Source: Flavobacteriales bacterium UBA7878 | Lineage (GTDB): Bacteria > Bacteroidota > Bacteroidia > Flavobacteriales > Schleiferiaceae | DNA: 48,726 nt | Assembly: GCA_002501205.1 (NCBI GenBank) | Contig: DLRW01000019.1 | Coordinates: 76,097 to 124,822, forward strand | Reading direction: 5' to 3' | Shown: positions 7,963-15,316 of the stretch, piece after piece | Layout: every line of letters starts with the position of its first letter | Numbering within the stretch: position 1 is the stretch's first letter | Program-made: the position numbers and the translations under genes | Notes under the pieces: generated by a model | The model's input: the letters and a program-made list of their open reading frames with translations, nothing else | What the model was told of the DNA's origin: nothing | The model's database searches: none

Positions 7963-8748
7963 ATGAAAGACAATGTTCGCCAGGAACTAAAGGAATTATG
8001 TTACTTCATCATAGAAAACAACAATGCTCTTTCGCGTCCCGAACAACTCACTCGCGTGCAAATGCTCTACGAAAGGCTACTGGTTTTAAACTATCTCGAA
8101 GAAGTTGAAGCCGAGCGCAAGAGTGGCAAAGCGAGTAGCAGCGCGAGCCCAGCCAAAGCTGAAGCTCCTGCACCTTCTCCGCCAGCAGTAGAAAAACCTC
8201 AAGCCCCGGAATTTGAAAAGCCGGCACCCAAAGTTGAGGAAGCTCCAGCGGAGCTTGAAGAAACTCCCAGCGAAGCCATAGCCGAAAATCAAGAGCCCGA
8301 AGTGCCAGCACAGGCGGAGCCCGAAGCAATGGAAATGCCCTTAGAGACTGATGCCACGCCAGAAGCGGAAGAAGCTCCTGAAGAAGAAATGGAAGCAGCA
8401 GAGGCTCCCCTTGAAAAAGAGGCTCCTAAAGTTGACGCTCAAGAAAATACGGAGGCCAAAGATCTGAATGCTGGTCACCAAGCCCCCAAATCGGTAAATG
8501 ACCAATTGGCTAAAGGTGCCATTCAGGTAGGATTGAACGATCGCATTGCTTTTGTGAAGCATCTCTTTAATGACTCCCAATCCGATTTTAACCGGGTACT
8601 ATCCCAACTCAACACACTAGACACCTATTTGGAGTCTATGTATTTTATCGAAAATCTAGTGAAACCCGATTACGACTGGGATGATAAAAAGCCCTACGAA
8701 GAGCGTCTCATCAATTTGGTGAAGAAGCGCTTTGGTGAGGACTGGTAA
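7963..8748 (+). CDS. acidic Ala/Pro/Glu-rich protein of unknown function
   Basis: A 261-residue protein in three parts. Residues 1-45 form a compact, probably helical N-terminal domain (ELKELCYFIIENNNAL..MLYERLLVLNYLEE). Residues 50-170 are a disordered, strongly acidic linker made of Ala, Pro and Glu (APSPPAVEKP, EAPEEEMEAAEAP). Residues 175-261 form a conserved-looking domain (LNDRIAFVKHLFNDSQSDFN, YDWDDKKPYEERL) that ends with KKRFGED. No signal peptide or membrane segment, so cytoplasmic. I recall similar short-domain/long-linker/short-domain proteins of unknown role in other Bacteroidota, often near cell-envelope or tRNA genes. It is divergent from tdk and 74 bases ahead of queA. Confidence 0.8.
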   Translation: MKDNVRQELKELCYFIIENNNALSRPEQLTRVQMLYERLLVLNYLEEVEAERKSGKASSSASPAKAEAPAPSPPAVEKPQAPEFEKPAPKVEEAPAELEETPSEAIAENQEPEVPAQAEPEAMEMPLETDATPEAEEAPEEEMEAAEAPLEKEAPKVDAQENTEAKDLNAGHQAPKSVNDQLAKGAIQVGLNDRIAFVKHLFNDSQSDFNRVLSQLNTLDTYLESMYFIENLVKPDYDWDDKKPYEERLINLVKKRFGEDW

Positions 8749-8771
8749 GAATCTATTCCCCTCTTTTTTCG

Positions 8772-8779
8772 TAATTTCG
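8772..8779 (+). promoter_or_regulatory. -7-like box TAATTTCG upstream of queA
   Basis: TAnnTTCG variant of the Bacteroidota -7 box, 43 bases before the queA ATG. Confidence 0.35.
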
Positions 8780-8822
8780 CGCCCTCTCATTTTTTCCCTA
8801 ATCAATTCAAAGCCCGTAAGCT

Positions 8823-9878
8823 ATGAAAATGAAACTTTCGCACTTTAACTATAAGCTTCCGCAGGAGCTTATTGCGAAGTATCCCACCACCCACCGCGAC
8901 GATAGTCGTATGATGGTAGTAAACCGTGCCGAAGGCACTATTGAACACAAGATGTTCAATGAAATCATTGATTATTTCGACGAGGGCGACGCTCTGGTAC
9001 TGAACAACACCAAGGTTTTTCCAGCCCGTATGTACGGTAACAAAGAAAAAACCGGCGCTCGTATCGAAGTTTTCTTACTGCGTGAACTAAATGCCGAAAG
9101 CCGTTTATGGGATGTACTGGTAGACCCAGCCCGTAAAATTCGGATTGGCAACAAATTGTATTTCGGTGATGACGACAGCCTGGTAGCTGAAGTAATCGAC
9201 AACACCACTTCTCGTGGACGTACCCTCCGCTTTTTATTTGACGGATCTTATGAAGAATTCCGTGCCAAATTGAAAGAATTGGGACAAACTCCACTTCCTA
9301 AGTACATCGACCGCGAACCTGAAGAAAATGATGAAGATCGTTACCAATCGATTTTCGCTAAACATGAAGGTGCAGTAGCCGCTCCGGTTGCCAGCCTCCA
9401 CTTCAGCAAACAATTGATGAAACGTTTGGAGATTAAAGGTGTAACCTTTGGTGAGCTTACCCTCCACGTTGGTTTGGGAACCTTCCGTCCGGTAGAAGTG
9501 GAAGACCTTAGCAAGCACAAAATGGACTCCGAGCAGTTTATGATTTACGATCATACTGCCGCCGTAGTAAACAAAGCCATTGATGCCCGTAAAAAGGTTT
9601 GTGCGGTAGGCACTACTTCTATGCGTGCCATGGAGAGCTCAGTGAGTACAGATGGTCATTTAAAACCATTTGACGGATGGACCAATAAGTTCATCTTCCC
9701 TCCTTATGAGTTCCAAATTGCTGATCGTATGATCACCAACTTCCATCCGCCTCAAAGCACCTTAATGATGATGACCGCCGCTTTTGCCGGTTATGATCTC
9801 TTGATGGAAGCTTACAAAATAGCGGTTAAAGAAAAGTACCGTTTCCTAAGCTATGGAGACGCGATGCTGATTATCTAA
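8823..9878 (+). CDS. queA: S-adenosylmethionine:tRNA ribosyltransferase-isomerase
   Basis: A 351-residue cytoplasmic enzyme that transfers and rearranges the ribosyl part of SAM onto preQ1 in tRNA to give epoxyqueuosine at the wobble position. The whole chain matches QueA: the start DYKLPxELIAKYP type region (SHFNYKLPQELIAKYPTTHR), VLNNTKVFPAR near residue 60, and the C-terminal signature TNFHPPQSTLMMMTAAFAG near residue 308. Length is as expected (about 350). Start: ATG at 8823 is followed by a second in-frame ATG two codons later (MKM), either of which could be used. A strong terminator follows, so the gene ends its transcript. Confidence 0.97.
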   Translation: MKMKLSHFNYKLPQELIAKYPTTHRDDSRMMVVNRAEGTIEHKMFNEIIDYFDEGDALVLNNTKVFPARMYGNKEKTGARIEVFLLRELNAESRLWDVLVDPARKIRIGNKLYFGDDDSLVAEVIDNTTSRGRTLRFLFDGSYEEFRAKLKELGQTPLPKYIDREPEENDEDRYQSIFAKHEGAVAAPVASLHFSKQLMKRLEIKGVTFGELTLHVGLGTFRPVEVEDLSKHKMDSEQFMIYDHTAAVVNKAIDARKKVCAVGTTSMRAMESSVSTDGHLKPFDGWTNKFIFPPYEFQIADRMITNFHPPQSTLMMMTAAFAGYDLLMEAYKIAVKEKYRFLSYGDAMLII

Positions 9879-9896
9879 TCCGCAGCTAAAGGCTCA

Positions 9897-9931
9897 AAAA
9901 AGCCGTCCCGGTTTACCCGAGACGGCTTTTT
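9897..9931. terminator. bidirectional intrinsic terminator
   Basis: Perfect 11-bp stem AAAAAGCCGTC (9897-9907) with GACGGCTTTTT (9921-9931), extended inward by three pairs. A runs on one side and T runs on the other allow use by queA and by the convergent small gene ending at 9942. Confidence 0.9.
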
Positions 9932-9941
9932 CATTTCTGGA

Positions 9942-10097
9942 TCAGGCTGTCTTGGGATTTAACCAAACCAGGCCGATTAAAATAAAGGCCACTCCACTTA
10001 CCATGGGTGGACGCATGATCACTCCTTCGGAGGGAATGCTCAGATAAATCATATACATCCCAAGGATTAGCAAGATTATCGACGCTATTCTTTTCAT
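9942..10097 (-). CDS. 51-residue two-span membrane protein of unknown function
   Basis: A short frame running from ATG at 10097 to TGA at 9942, 51 residues. It begins MKRIASIILLILGMYMIYLS and continues IPSEGVIMRPPMVSGVAF, ending LVWLNPKTA. Two hydrophobic segments (about 4-20 and 33-47) are separated by a short polar turn, and the basic start MKR fits an N-in topology. It ends 10 bases from a bidirectional terminator that suits it, and no other gene explains this stretch. A longer minus-strand frame overlapping it in another phase has no such pattern. I recognise no family. Coding is inferred from hydrophobic periodicity and context. Confidence 0.6.
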   Translation of the reverse strand: MKRIASIILLILGMYMIYLSIPSEGVIMRPPMVSGVAFILIGLVWLNPKTA

Positions 10098-10191
10098 AAA
10101 CTCTAAATTGGTTGAGCTGAGAAGGTACGGAAAATGAAAAAGTTTGGATTCCGACCTCTAAGAGCAGATATTTGCGATAGCAACCCCTACT

Positions 10192-10713
10192 ATGGCTGAA
10201 GAGCAAAAACGAATTCCTGATTGGCTGCACCTTATCCTAAGCATCTGCCTAAGTTTATTGGCCCTGGGCCTGGTTTATCTCTTGGTATTTGTAAGCAGTC
10301 ATTTGCTTTCGCGCTACGTTTTCGCGCTGGATTTAACCGATCGCTGGATTGGCATCCTCAGTATTGTTCTGGCTTGTATCATCACTATTATCTGGATTCG
10401 CCGCAGACGGGCACGCACCGAACCGGTGGTTTGGAAAAAGAATCTGCGACTCTCCGCTAATTTGATCCTGCTCATCCTACTCACTTTCATCGCCTTTGTT
10501 GCCTTTAAGGTTTTTACCGACGAAATCGAATTACCCCATTTAGACAGCTATCTCCCCTCAAATACCAGTCCTCCTTCAGATAGCACAGCCACGGACAGCC
10601 TAAACCTGGAGCCCGATAGCCTTCAATTGGATAACACTGTAATGGACAGTGCGCATTCTAGTCTGGACCCTGAATTGAATGAGGTAATCGATAGTAATAG
10701 CATTGCTCAATAA
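10192..10713 (+). CDS. three-span membrane protein of unknown function
   Basis: A 173-residue protein with hydrophobic segments at about residues 13-35 (LILSICLSLLALGLVYLLVF), 47-67 and 90-108. The last 60 residues are soluble, low-complexity and rich in Ser, Asp, Thr and Pro (NTSPPSDSTATDSLNLEPDS), probably a disordered tail. An Arg-rich stretch IRRRRAR after the second span suggests that loop is cytoplasmic, so the tail would be periplasmic by the positive-inside rule. No family recognised. It lies 64 bases ahead of rlmN, which has its own -7 box. Confidence 0.7.
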   Translation: MAEEQKRIPDWLHLILSICLSLLALGLVYLLVFVSSHLLSRYVFALDLTDRWIGILSIVLACIITIIWIRRRRARTEPVVWKKNLRLSANLILLILLTFIAFVAFKVFTDEIELPHLDSYLPSNTSPPSDSTATDSLNLEPDSLQLDNTVMDSAHSSLDPELNEVIDSNSIAQ

Positions 10714-10762
10714 GGCCTAAGGCAATCCTAAAATCAGGTCTTAACAGCTCTGAAATTCACCC

Positions 10763-10770
10763 TACCTTTG
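10763..10770 (+). promoter_or_regulatory. -7 box TACCTTTG of rlmN
   Basis: Exact TAnnTTTG match ending 7 bases before the rlmN ATG; transcription would start almost at the start codon (near-leaderless mRNA). Confidence 0.55.
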
Positions 10771-10777
10771 CCGCACT

Positions 10778-11827
10778 ATGGCCCGAGATATCCGCGCCTT
10801 AAGCAAGGCCCAAATACAAGAATATTTTGAATCGATTGGCGAACCCAAATTTCGCGCTAAGCAAGTCTATGAATGGCTTTGGCAAAAGGGTGCCAAGGAT
10901 TTCGATCAAATGACCAACCTCTCGCTTTCGCTTCGTGATAAGATGAAAGCCGACTTTGTGATTAATCATATTCGGGTCGATCAAATGCAGCGCAGTGAAG
11001 ATGGCACGATTAAAAATGCCGTGCGACTATACGATGGTAAGATCGTAGAATCGGTATTAATCCCTACCGACACCCGCATTACCGCCTGTATTAGCTCGCA
11101 AGTGGGTTGCAGCCTCGACTGTAATTTCTGTGCTACTGCGCGCTTAAAGCGGATGCGGAATTTAAATCCGGATGAGATTTACGATCAGGTGGTTGCCATT
11201 CAAAATGAAGCAGAATCTTTCTTTGGCCGCCCCCTTACCAATATTGTTTTCATGGGTATGGGTGAACCCCTGATGAACTACAACAATGTATTGGCTGCCA
11301 TCGAAAAAATCACATCACCGGAAGGTTTAGGGATGTCGCCGCGCCGTATTACCGTTTCCACTGTGGGCCTTTCCAAAATGATTCGCAAATTGGCGGATGA
11401 AGACCCAAAATTCAAGCTGGCCTTGAGCCTGCACTCCGCTCGAGATGAAGTTCGGGATCAAATCATGTCTATCAATTTAAAAAATCCGGTAGGCGATTTA
11501 ATTGAAGCGCTGCAATACTGGTATCAGCAAACCAAGAGTCGGGTTACCCTCGAATATGTGGTGTGGCGCGACATCAACGATAAGCCGGAAGACATTGAGG
11601 CTTTGGTACAATTCTGCAAGCAGGTGCCTACTAAAGTGAACCTGATTGAATACAATCCTATCGATGATGGTATATTCCAGCAAGCCGACTTCGCCGCAGT
11701 TGAAGCCTATCAGCAAGCCCTTCAGGCGGTTGGCGTGGTTGCCACTGTACGTCGCAGTCGCGGAAAAGACATTGATGCCGCCTGTGGTCAGTTGGCCAAT
11801 AAAAATGAATTACTGAGCGAGTCTTAA
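10778..11827 (+). CDS. rlmN: dual-specificity RNA methyltransferase RlmN (23S rRNA A2503 / tRNA A37)
   Basis: A 349-residue radical-SAM enzyme that methylates carbon 2 of A2503 in 23S rRNA and A37 in some tRNAs. The [4Fe-4S] cluster motif CSLDCNFC is near residue 111, the SAM-binding GMGEPLMNYNN near 161, and the C-terminal catalytic cysteine lies in AACGQL near residue 338; a second conserved cysteine needed for the protein-linked methyl is in the same tail region. The N-terminal domain (AKQVYEWLWQKGAKDFDQMTNLS) is also typical. Length matches the family. The ATG is 7 bases after the promoter box. The polyprenyl synthase gene follows after 31 bases. Confidence 0.97.
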   Translation: MARDIRALSKAQIQEYFESIGEPKFRAKQVYEWLWQKGAKDFDQMTNLSLSLRDKMKADFVINHIRVDQMQRSEDGTIKNAVRLYDGKIVESVLIPTDTRITACISSQVGCSLDCNFCATARLKRMRNLNPDEIYDQVVAIQNEAESFFGRPLTNIVFMGMGEPLMNYNNVLAAIEKITSPEGLGMSPRRITVSTVGLSKMIRKLADEDPKFKLALSLHSARDEVRDQIMSINLKNPVGDLIEALQYWYQQTKSRVTLEYVVWRDINDKPEDIEALVQFCKQVPTKVNLIEYNPIDDGIFQQADFAAVEAYQQALQAVGVVATVRRSRGKDIDAACGQLANKNELLSES

Positions 11828-11841
11828 ACTCGGGGATAATG

Positions 11842-11849
11842 TAACTTTG
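11842..11849 (+). promoter_or_regulatory. -7 box TAACTTTG of the polyprenyl synthase gene
   Basis: Exact TAnnTTTG match 9 bases before the ATG at 11859. A TTG inside the box opens the same frame four codons earlier but is better explained as promoter sequence. Confidence 0.5.
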
Positions 11850-11858
11850 AGCCCCAGA

Positions 11859-12833
11859 ATGTCGAGCCTCAAAAAGATACAAGCGCCGATCCAGGAAGAA
11901 ATGAAGGCCTTTGAGCCTAAGTTTCGCGACTATATGGCTTCCAAGGTGGCCTTGCTCGACCGCATTACCTATTACATCGTTAAACGCAAGGGCAAGCAAT
12001 TGCGCCCCATGCTGGTTTTCCTTAGTGCTAAACTGCAAGGCGACATTGGCGATTCTTCTTATCGTGGAGCTGCTTTAGTAGAACTGATGCACACAGCTAC
12101 TCTGGTGCATGATGATGTGGTGGACGATTCCAATATGCGCCGAGGATTTTTCTCCCTTAATGCTCTTTGGAAAAATAAGATCGCCGTTTTGGTGGGCGAT
12201 TATCTTTTGTCGCGTGTACTCTTACTTTCCGTACAAAACAAAGAGCATCAATTACTGGAGCTCATTAGCACTGCGGTACAGGAAATGAGTGAGGGGGAAT
12301 TGCTTCAAATTGAAAAAGCCCGGAGGTTGGATATTGATGAGAAAGTTTATTTCGACATCATCACCAAAAAAACCGCCAGCCTTATTGCAGCATGTTGCGC
12401 AGTAGGTACGGCTTCGGTAAATCCGGATAAAGAAGAAATTGAAAAGATGCGCCTCTTTGGAGAATACCTGGGTATTGCCTTCCAGATAAAGGATGACCTT
12501 TTCGATTTTCAACAAAGTGCCAAAACCGGTAAACCCACCGGAATTGATATCCAGGAGCAAAAAATGACTTTGCCCTTGATTTATGCGCTCCGCAACGCTG
12601 AGCCTGCCGACAAAAAATTTATGATTCGCGTAGTGAAACGCTACAATCACGATCGTAAAAAAGTAGAACAGGTAATGGCCATGGTACGTAATTCGGGAGG
12701 TATTGAATATGCCACTGAACAAATGGAAAATTACTACCAAAAAGCCCTGCAAATATTAGATCAATACCCTGATTCTCCGGCTAAAAATTCTTTACTTGAA
12801 CTTGCCGAATATGTTATTCAGCGAAGTAAATAA
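11859..12833 (+). CDS. trans-polyprenyl diphosphate synthase (octaprenyl/solanesyl type)
   Basis: A 324-residue prenyltransferase that extends farnesyl diphosphate with isopentenyl units, most likely for the menaquinone side chain. First aspartate-rich motif: LVHDDVVDDSNMRRG (near residue 85); second: QIKDDLFDF (near residue 212), followed by GKPTGIDIQEQKMTLPLI. Lysine-rich KGKQLRPMLVFL near residue 47 is the substrate-binding region. I chose ATG 11859 because the upstream TTG in frame sits inside a -7 promoter box. Chain length cannot be read from sequence alone. The MscS gene follows after 19 bases. Confidence 0.93.
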   Translation: MSSLKKIQAPIQEEMKAFEPKFRDYMASKVALLDRITYYIVKRKGKQLRPMLVFLSAKLQGDIGDSSYRGAALVELMHTATLVHDDVVDDSNMRRGFFSLNALWKNKIAVLVGDYLLSRVLLLSVQNKEHQLLELISTAVQEMSEGELLQIEKARRLDIDEKVYFDIITKKTASLIAACCAVGTASVNPDKEEIEKMRLFGEYLGIAFQIKDDLFDFQQSAKTGKPTGIDIQEQKMTLPLIYALRNAEPADKKFMIRVVKRYNHDRKKVEQVMAMVRNSGGIEYATEQMENYYQKALQILDQYPDSPAKNSLLELAEYVIQRSK

Positions 12834-12852
12834 TCTAAACAAAACCCCTATC

Positions 12853-13677
12853 ATGGAAAAAGCACAGGAACTCTTAAGTCAAAGTTGGGATCTAATCATC
12901 ACCTATGGCGGTCGATTAGTTTTAGCCGTAATCGTTTTGATCATTGGCTTATCCGTAATTAAGCGCATCACCAATACTTTCCGCAAAACCATGACCAAAC
13001 GTGAAGTAGATGCAAGTTTGGTTCCTTTCTTAAGTTCCTTGATCAACGCCACTCTCAAAGTGATGTTGATTATCTCCATTGCCGGCATGGTGGGCATTGA
13101 GATGACCTCTTTTGTAGCCGTATTGGGTGCCGCTGGTTTAGCCGTTGGTTTAGCCTTGCAAGGTTCCCTTTCCAATTTCGCCGGTGGGGTATTAATCTTG
13201 ATTCTAAAACCCTTTAGAGTAGGCGATTTTATTGAAGGTGCCGGTGTTTCAGGTACCGTTCGCGAAATTCAAATTTTCTACACCTTCCTAACCACGCCTA
13301 CCGGTCAGGAAATTATGGTTCCCAATGGCAGCCTATCCAATAACTCCATCGTAAACTACAGCTATAACAGCACCCGTCGTTTAGATATGACCTTTGGCAT
13401 TGGCTACGGGGATGATATCGACAAGGCCAAAGCTATTTTACATGAAATCGCCGGCGCTGAAAGCCGCTTTTTAGAAGACAAAGGCGTAACCATTTTCGTG
13501 GAAGCCTTAGCGGATAGCAGTGTAAACATCCGCCTGCGTGCCTGGACCAATAATGGTGATTATTGGGACGTACTAAATGGCCTGAACGAAAAGGTTAAGA
13601 AAGCCTTTGACGGTGCCGGAGTGGGTATTCCTTTCCCACAAATGGATTTGCATTTGGTGGAGGACCGGACGAAGTAG
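12853..13677 (+). CDS. small-conductance mechanosensitive channel (MscS family)
   Basis: A 274-residue inner-membrane channel that opens under membrane tension to release solutes during osmotic downshock. Three hydrophobic segments (about 15-40, 60-80 and 85-110) precede the pore-lining motif GLAVGLALQGSLSNFAGGVLILILKPFRVGDFI near residue 100, the hallmark of the family. The cytoplasmic beta domain follows (GQEIMVPNGSLSNNSIVNYS) and the C-terminal alpha/beta domain ends in GVGIPFPQMDLHL. Length is close to E. coli MscS (286). ATG 12853 is preferred over an upstream TTG that would overlap the previous gene. The unit ends at a hairpin terminator about 110 bases downstream. Confidence 0.95.
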   Translation: MEKAQELLSQSWDLIITYGGRLVLAVIVLIIGLSVIKRITNTFRKTMTKREVDASLVPFLSSLINATLKVMLIISIAGMVGIEMTSFVAVLGAAGLAVGLALQGSLSNFAGGVLILILKPFRVGDFIEGAGVSGTVREIQIFYTFLTTPTGQEIMVPNGSLSNNSIVNYSYNSTRRLDMTFGIGYGDDIDKAKAILHEIAGAESRFLEDKGVTIFVEALADSSVNIRLRAWTNNGDYWDVLNGLNEKVKKAFDGAGVGIPFPQMDLHLVEDRTK

Positions 13678-13685
13678 TATCGTTG

Positions 13686-13727
13686 GGGATAAGACGATAG
13701 ATAGTAGACGGTAGACGGTAGATTGAA
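13686..13727. repeat. low-complexity GTAGACG repeat after mscS
   Basis: Short imperfect tandem units (atagtagacg, gtagacg, gtagatt) just downstream of the MscS stop. A similar wordy segment follows marC at 47641-47690. Not coding. Confidence 0.5.
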
Positions 13728-13790
13728 GCGGGACCAAGAAATTTGTTTAGCGCTCCGGGACTATCGGACTTCTTTTACAGTTTCAGATTA

Positions 13791-13840
13791 AAAAAAACAG
13801 CCATTAGTAAGAGTTGGTTGCATCTTGCTAATGGCTTTTT
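13791..13840. terminator. bidirectional intrinsic terminator
   Basis: Stem AGCCATTAG (13799-13807) with CTAATGGCT (13828-13836), extended by AAGA/TCTT after one mismatch. Seven A residues before and a T run after it let it serve both mscS and the convergent methyltransferase gene. Confidence 0.85.
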
Positions 13841-13899
13841 CTATTCCGATGATAAGAAAAGTGGACGTTAAAAAGTCCCTTTCCTTTTAAATAATCCGG

Positions 13900-14673
13900 C
13901 TAGTACAAACGCTGATAGGCCTTTAAAGGTCGATCGCCCCTCGAGGCCATGATAAATCCAAAGGCCTCCTTATTGAACATCCACCTGCGCTTCAAGATGA
14001 GATAAATCACAACACCGCGCCAGAAGGATTTGTTAAGCCGAATGAAATTGGTTTTAAAGCCATTCTTTTCCAGAAACTCACGAATTACCTCCACATCTCT
14101 CCTGCCGTCAATATCACCCATGGAATCTGGTCGACCCGATGCAATAGTGAGATTTAAATTAGGACACTTGTTCAGAATATCCGTCATACCCAATAAGGTA
14201 TTATACTCAGCTCCATTATTCGTAATGCAGATGTGACGAATTTTGGAATAGTCAATACCTGAATCCGCTACAATAGCATCCAAGGTATCCATATCCACTT
14301 CAATCACTTCGTCCGTAAAGGCCGGGCTTTCATCGCTCTGAATAAACTCCAATTTATTGTAGGCAGCACGAGTACCTAGCACCAATTTATTTTGTGTTTT
14401 CTCAGAATAAGTGGCTTTTTGAACTCTTTTCACACTGAGCTTATTACGCTCAATAACCTGCTGCAAGCGAGAATGATTTAAGGGATCGGGGTCTATTGCC
14501 AATACCAGTCCGCCCTTACCAACACGACTATGCATCTTTAGGACATCACTGGTTAAGTTCTTTGAGGAGAGGTCAAAGCCTACTTGAATCCCGATTTCAT
14601 TTTTCTTAAGATTCGGGAATTTCAACTGCGCTTCAATCTTTACGATGGTGCGCGTCAAAAAATTTTCTCTCAT
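13900..14673 (-). CDS. FkbM-like SAM-dependent methyltransferase
   Basis: A 257-residue protein with an FkbM-type Rossmann fold. Glycine-containing SAM site IGIQVGFDLSS near residue 27, an acidic second-strand end in GLVLAIDPDPLNHSRL near residue 60, and EVDMDTLDAIVADSGIDYSKIRHICITNNGAEYNTLLGM, which aligns with the family signature (V/I)DTLD..IKIDVEGAE..L. Here the usual KIDVEGAE is changed to CITNNGAE, so the catalytic or metal-related acidic residues are altered and activity is uncertain. FkbM enzymes commonly O-methylate sugars or lipids. The gene is alone on the minus strand. A weak promoter pair (TTG, 19 bases, TATCTCTG) is seen upstream. The assignment rests on motif order only. Confidence 0.75.
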   Translation of the reverse strand: MRENFLTRTIVKIEAQLKFPNLKKNEIGIQVGFDLSSKNLTSDVLKMHSRVGKGGLVLAIDPDPLNHSRLQQVIERNKLSVKRVQKATYSEKTQNKLVLGTRAAYNKLEFIQSDESPAFTDEVIEVDMDTLDAIVADSGIDYSKIRHICITNNGAEYNTLLGMTDILNKCPNLNLTIASGRPDSMGDIDGRRDVEVIREFLEKNGFKTNFIRLNKSFWRGVVIYLILKRRWMFNKEAFGFIMASRGDRPLKAYQRLY

Positions 14674-14779
14674 GGAGCAGCAGAGATAAGGATTACTGAA
14701 AGTTGAGCAATTTACAAAGCTTTGGCAAGCCTAGCTAAAACTTATCATAATTAGGTCTTCACCATAGGACCCAAAGCCT

Positions 14780-15172
14780 TTAAATTGCCATCGGGCTGCA
14801 CAGCTCAATTAAGAAACCATTCAGATCGCGCAGGTAACCTACTTTTTGACCCCAGGGTTTTTGCTTGATTTCCTCATACAAGATTGCCCCAGCATCCAAG
14901 GCCTTTTGGAAATCGTCTTCCACCTGCTCACTGCTAAAGGCCAATTCAATGCCCCAGGGTTTTGCTTGGCCATCTGCCTTTTGAAAGCCTTGCTTAAAAT
15001 TAGCTTCTCCCAATTCATTGGAAGCAAAAGACAAGGTGGTTTCACCGCTAATCAGTTCGCCATAATCCCCTTGCGGACTCACAAACTTGATCTCAAAACC
15101 AAAAGCCCGCTCATAAAAGTTAAGGCTTTCTTGCACATTAGAAACGTATAAAATAGTGTAGGCGAACTTCAT
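14780..15172 (-). CDS. VOC-family (glyoxalase/bleomycin resistance-like) protein
   Basis: A 130-residue single-domain protein of the vicinal-oxygen-chelate fold with two beta-alpha-beta-beta-beta modules: AYTILYVSNVQESLNFYERAF at the start, and WGIELAFSSEQVEDDFQKAL then WGQKVGYLRDLNGFLIEL near the end. The terminal Glu (IEL) and a central Glu (GIEL) stand where metal ligands sit, while the usual first-strand His is replaced (YTILY). Members include glyoxalases, dioxygenases and resistance proteins; which applies here cannot be told. Monocistronic on the minus strand, divergent from dnaG. A 12-bp palindrome (15193-15204) lies 20 bases upstream. Confidence 0.85.
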   Translation of the reverse strand: MKFAYTILYVSNVQESLNFYERAFGFEIKFVSPQGDYGELISGETTLSFASNELGEANFKQGFQKADGQAKPWGIELAFSSEQVEDDFQKALDAGAILYEEIKQKPWGQKVGYLRDLNGFLIELCSPMAI

Positions 15173-15192
15173 AAGTTTAGTATAAGCAATTT

Positions 15193-15204
15193 AAGATGCA
15201 TCTT
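15193..15204. repeat. 12-bp palindrome between the VOC gene and dnaG
   Basis: AAGATGCATCTT is self-complementary. A related GATGCAT occurs at 15263-15269. It could be an operator for the divergent VOC gene or chance. Confidence 0.35.
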
Positions 15205-15292
15205 CAATTTACACGAAGCAAGTCATTTCAACGCGTTTATTCCTAAAAAAAGCAAGAATGCAGATGCATTATAGTCTGACTGACTGCTGGCA

Positions 15293-15300
15293 TAGATTTG
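15293..15300 (+). promoter_or_regulatory. -7 box TAGATTTG of dnaG
   Basis: Exact TAnnTTTG match ending 16 bases before the dnaG ATG. Confidence 0.5.
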
Positions 15301-15316
15301 ATACTTTTACAGGCTC

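Noticed and set aside
9931..10230. 99-residue minus-strand frame
   Set aside because: Has no hydrophobic or domain pattern. The 51-residue frame in another phase explains the region better.
12252..12752. 166-residue minus-strand frame
   Set aside because: Antisense to the polyprenyl synthase gene; unusual Phe/Ile/Tyr-rich composition, no signal or domain.
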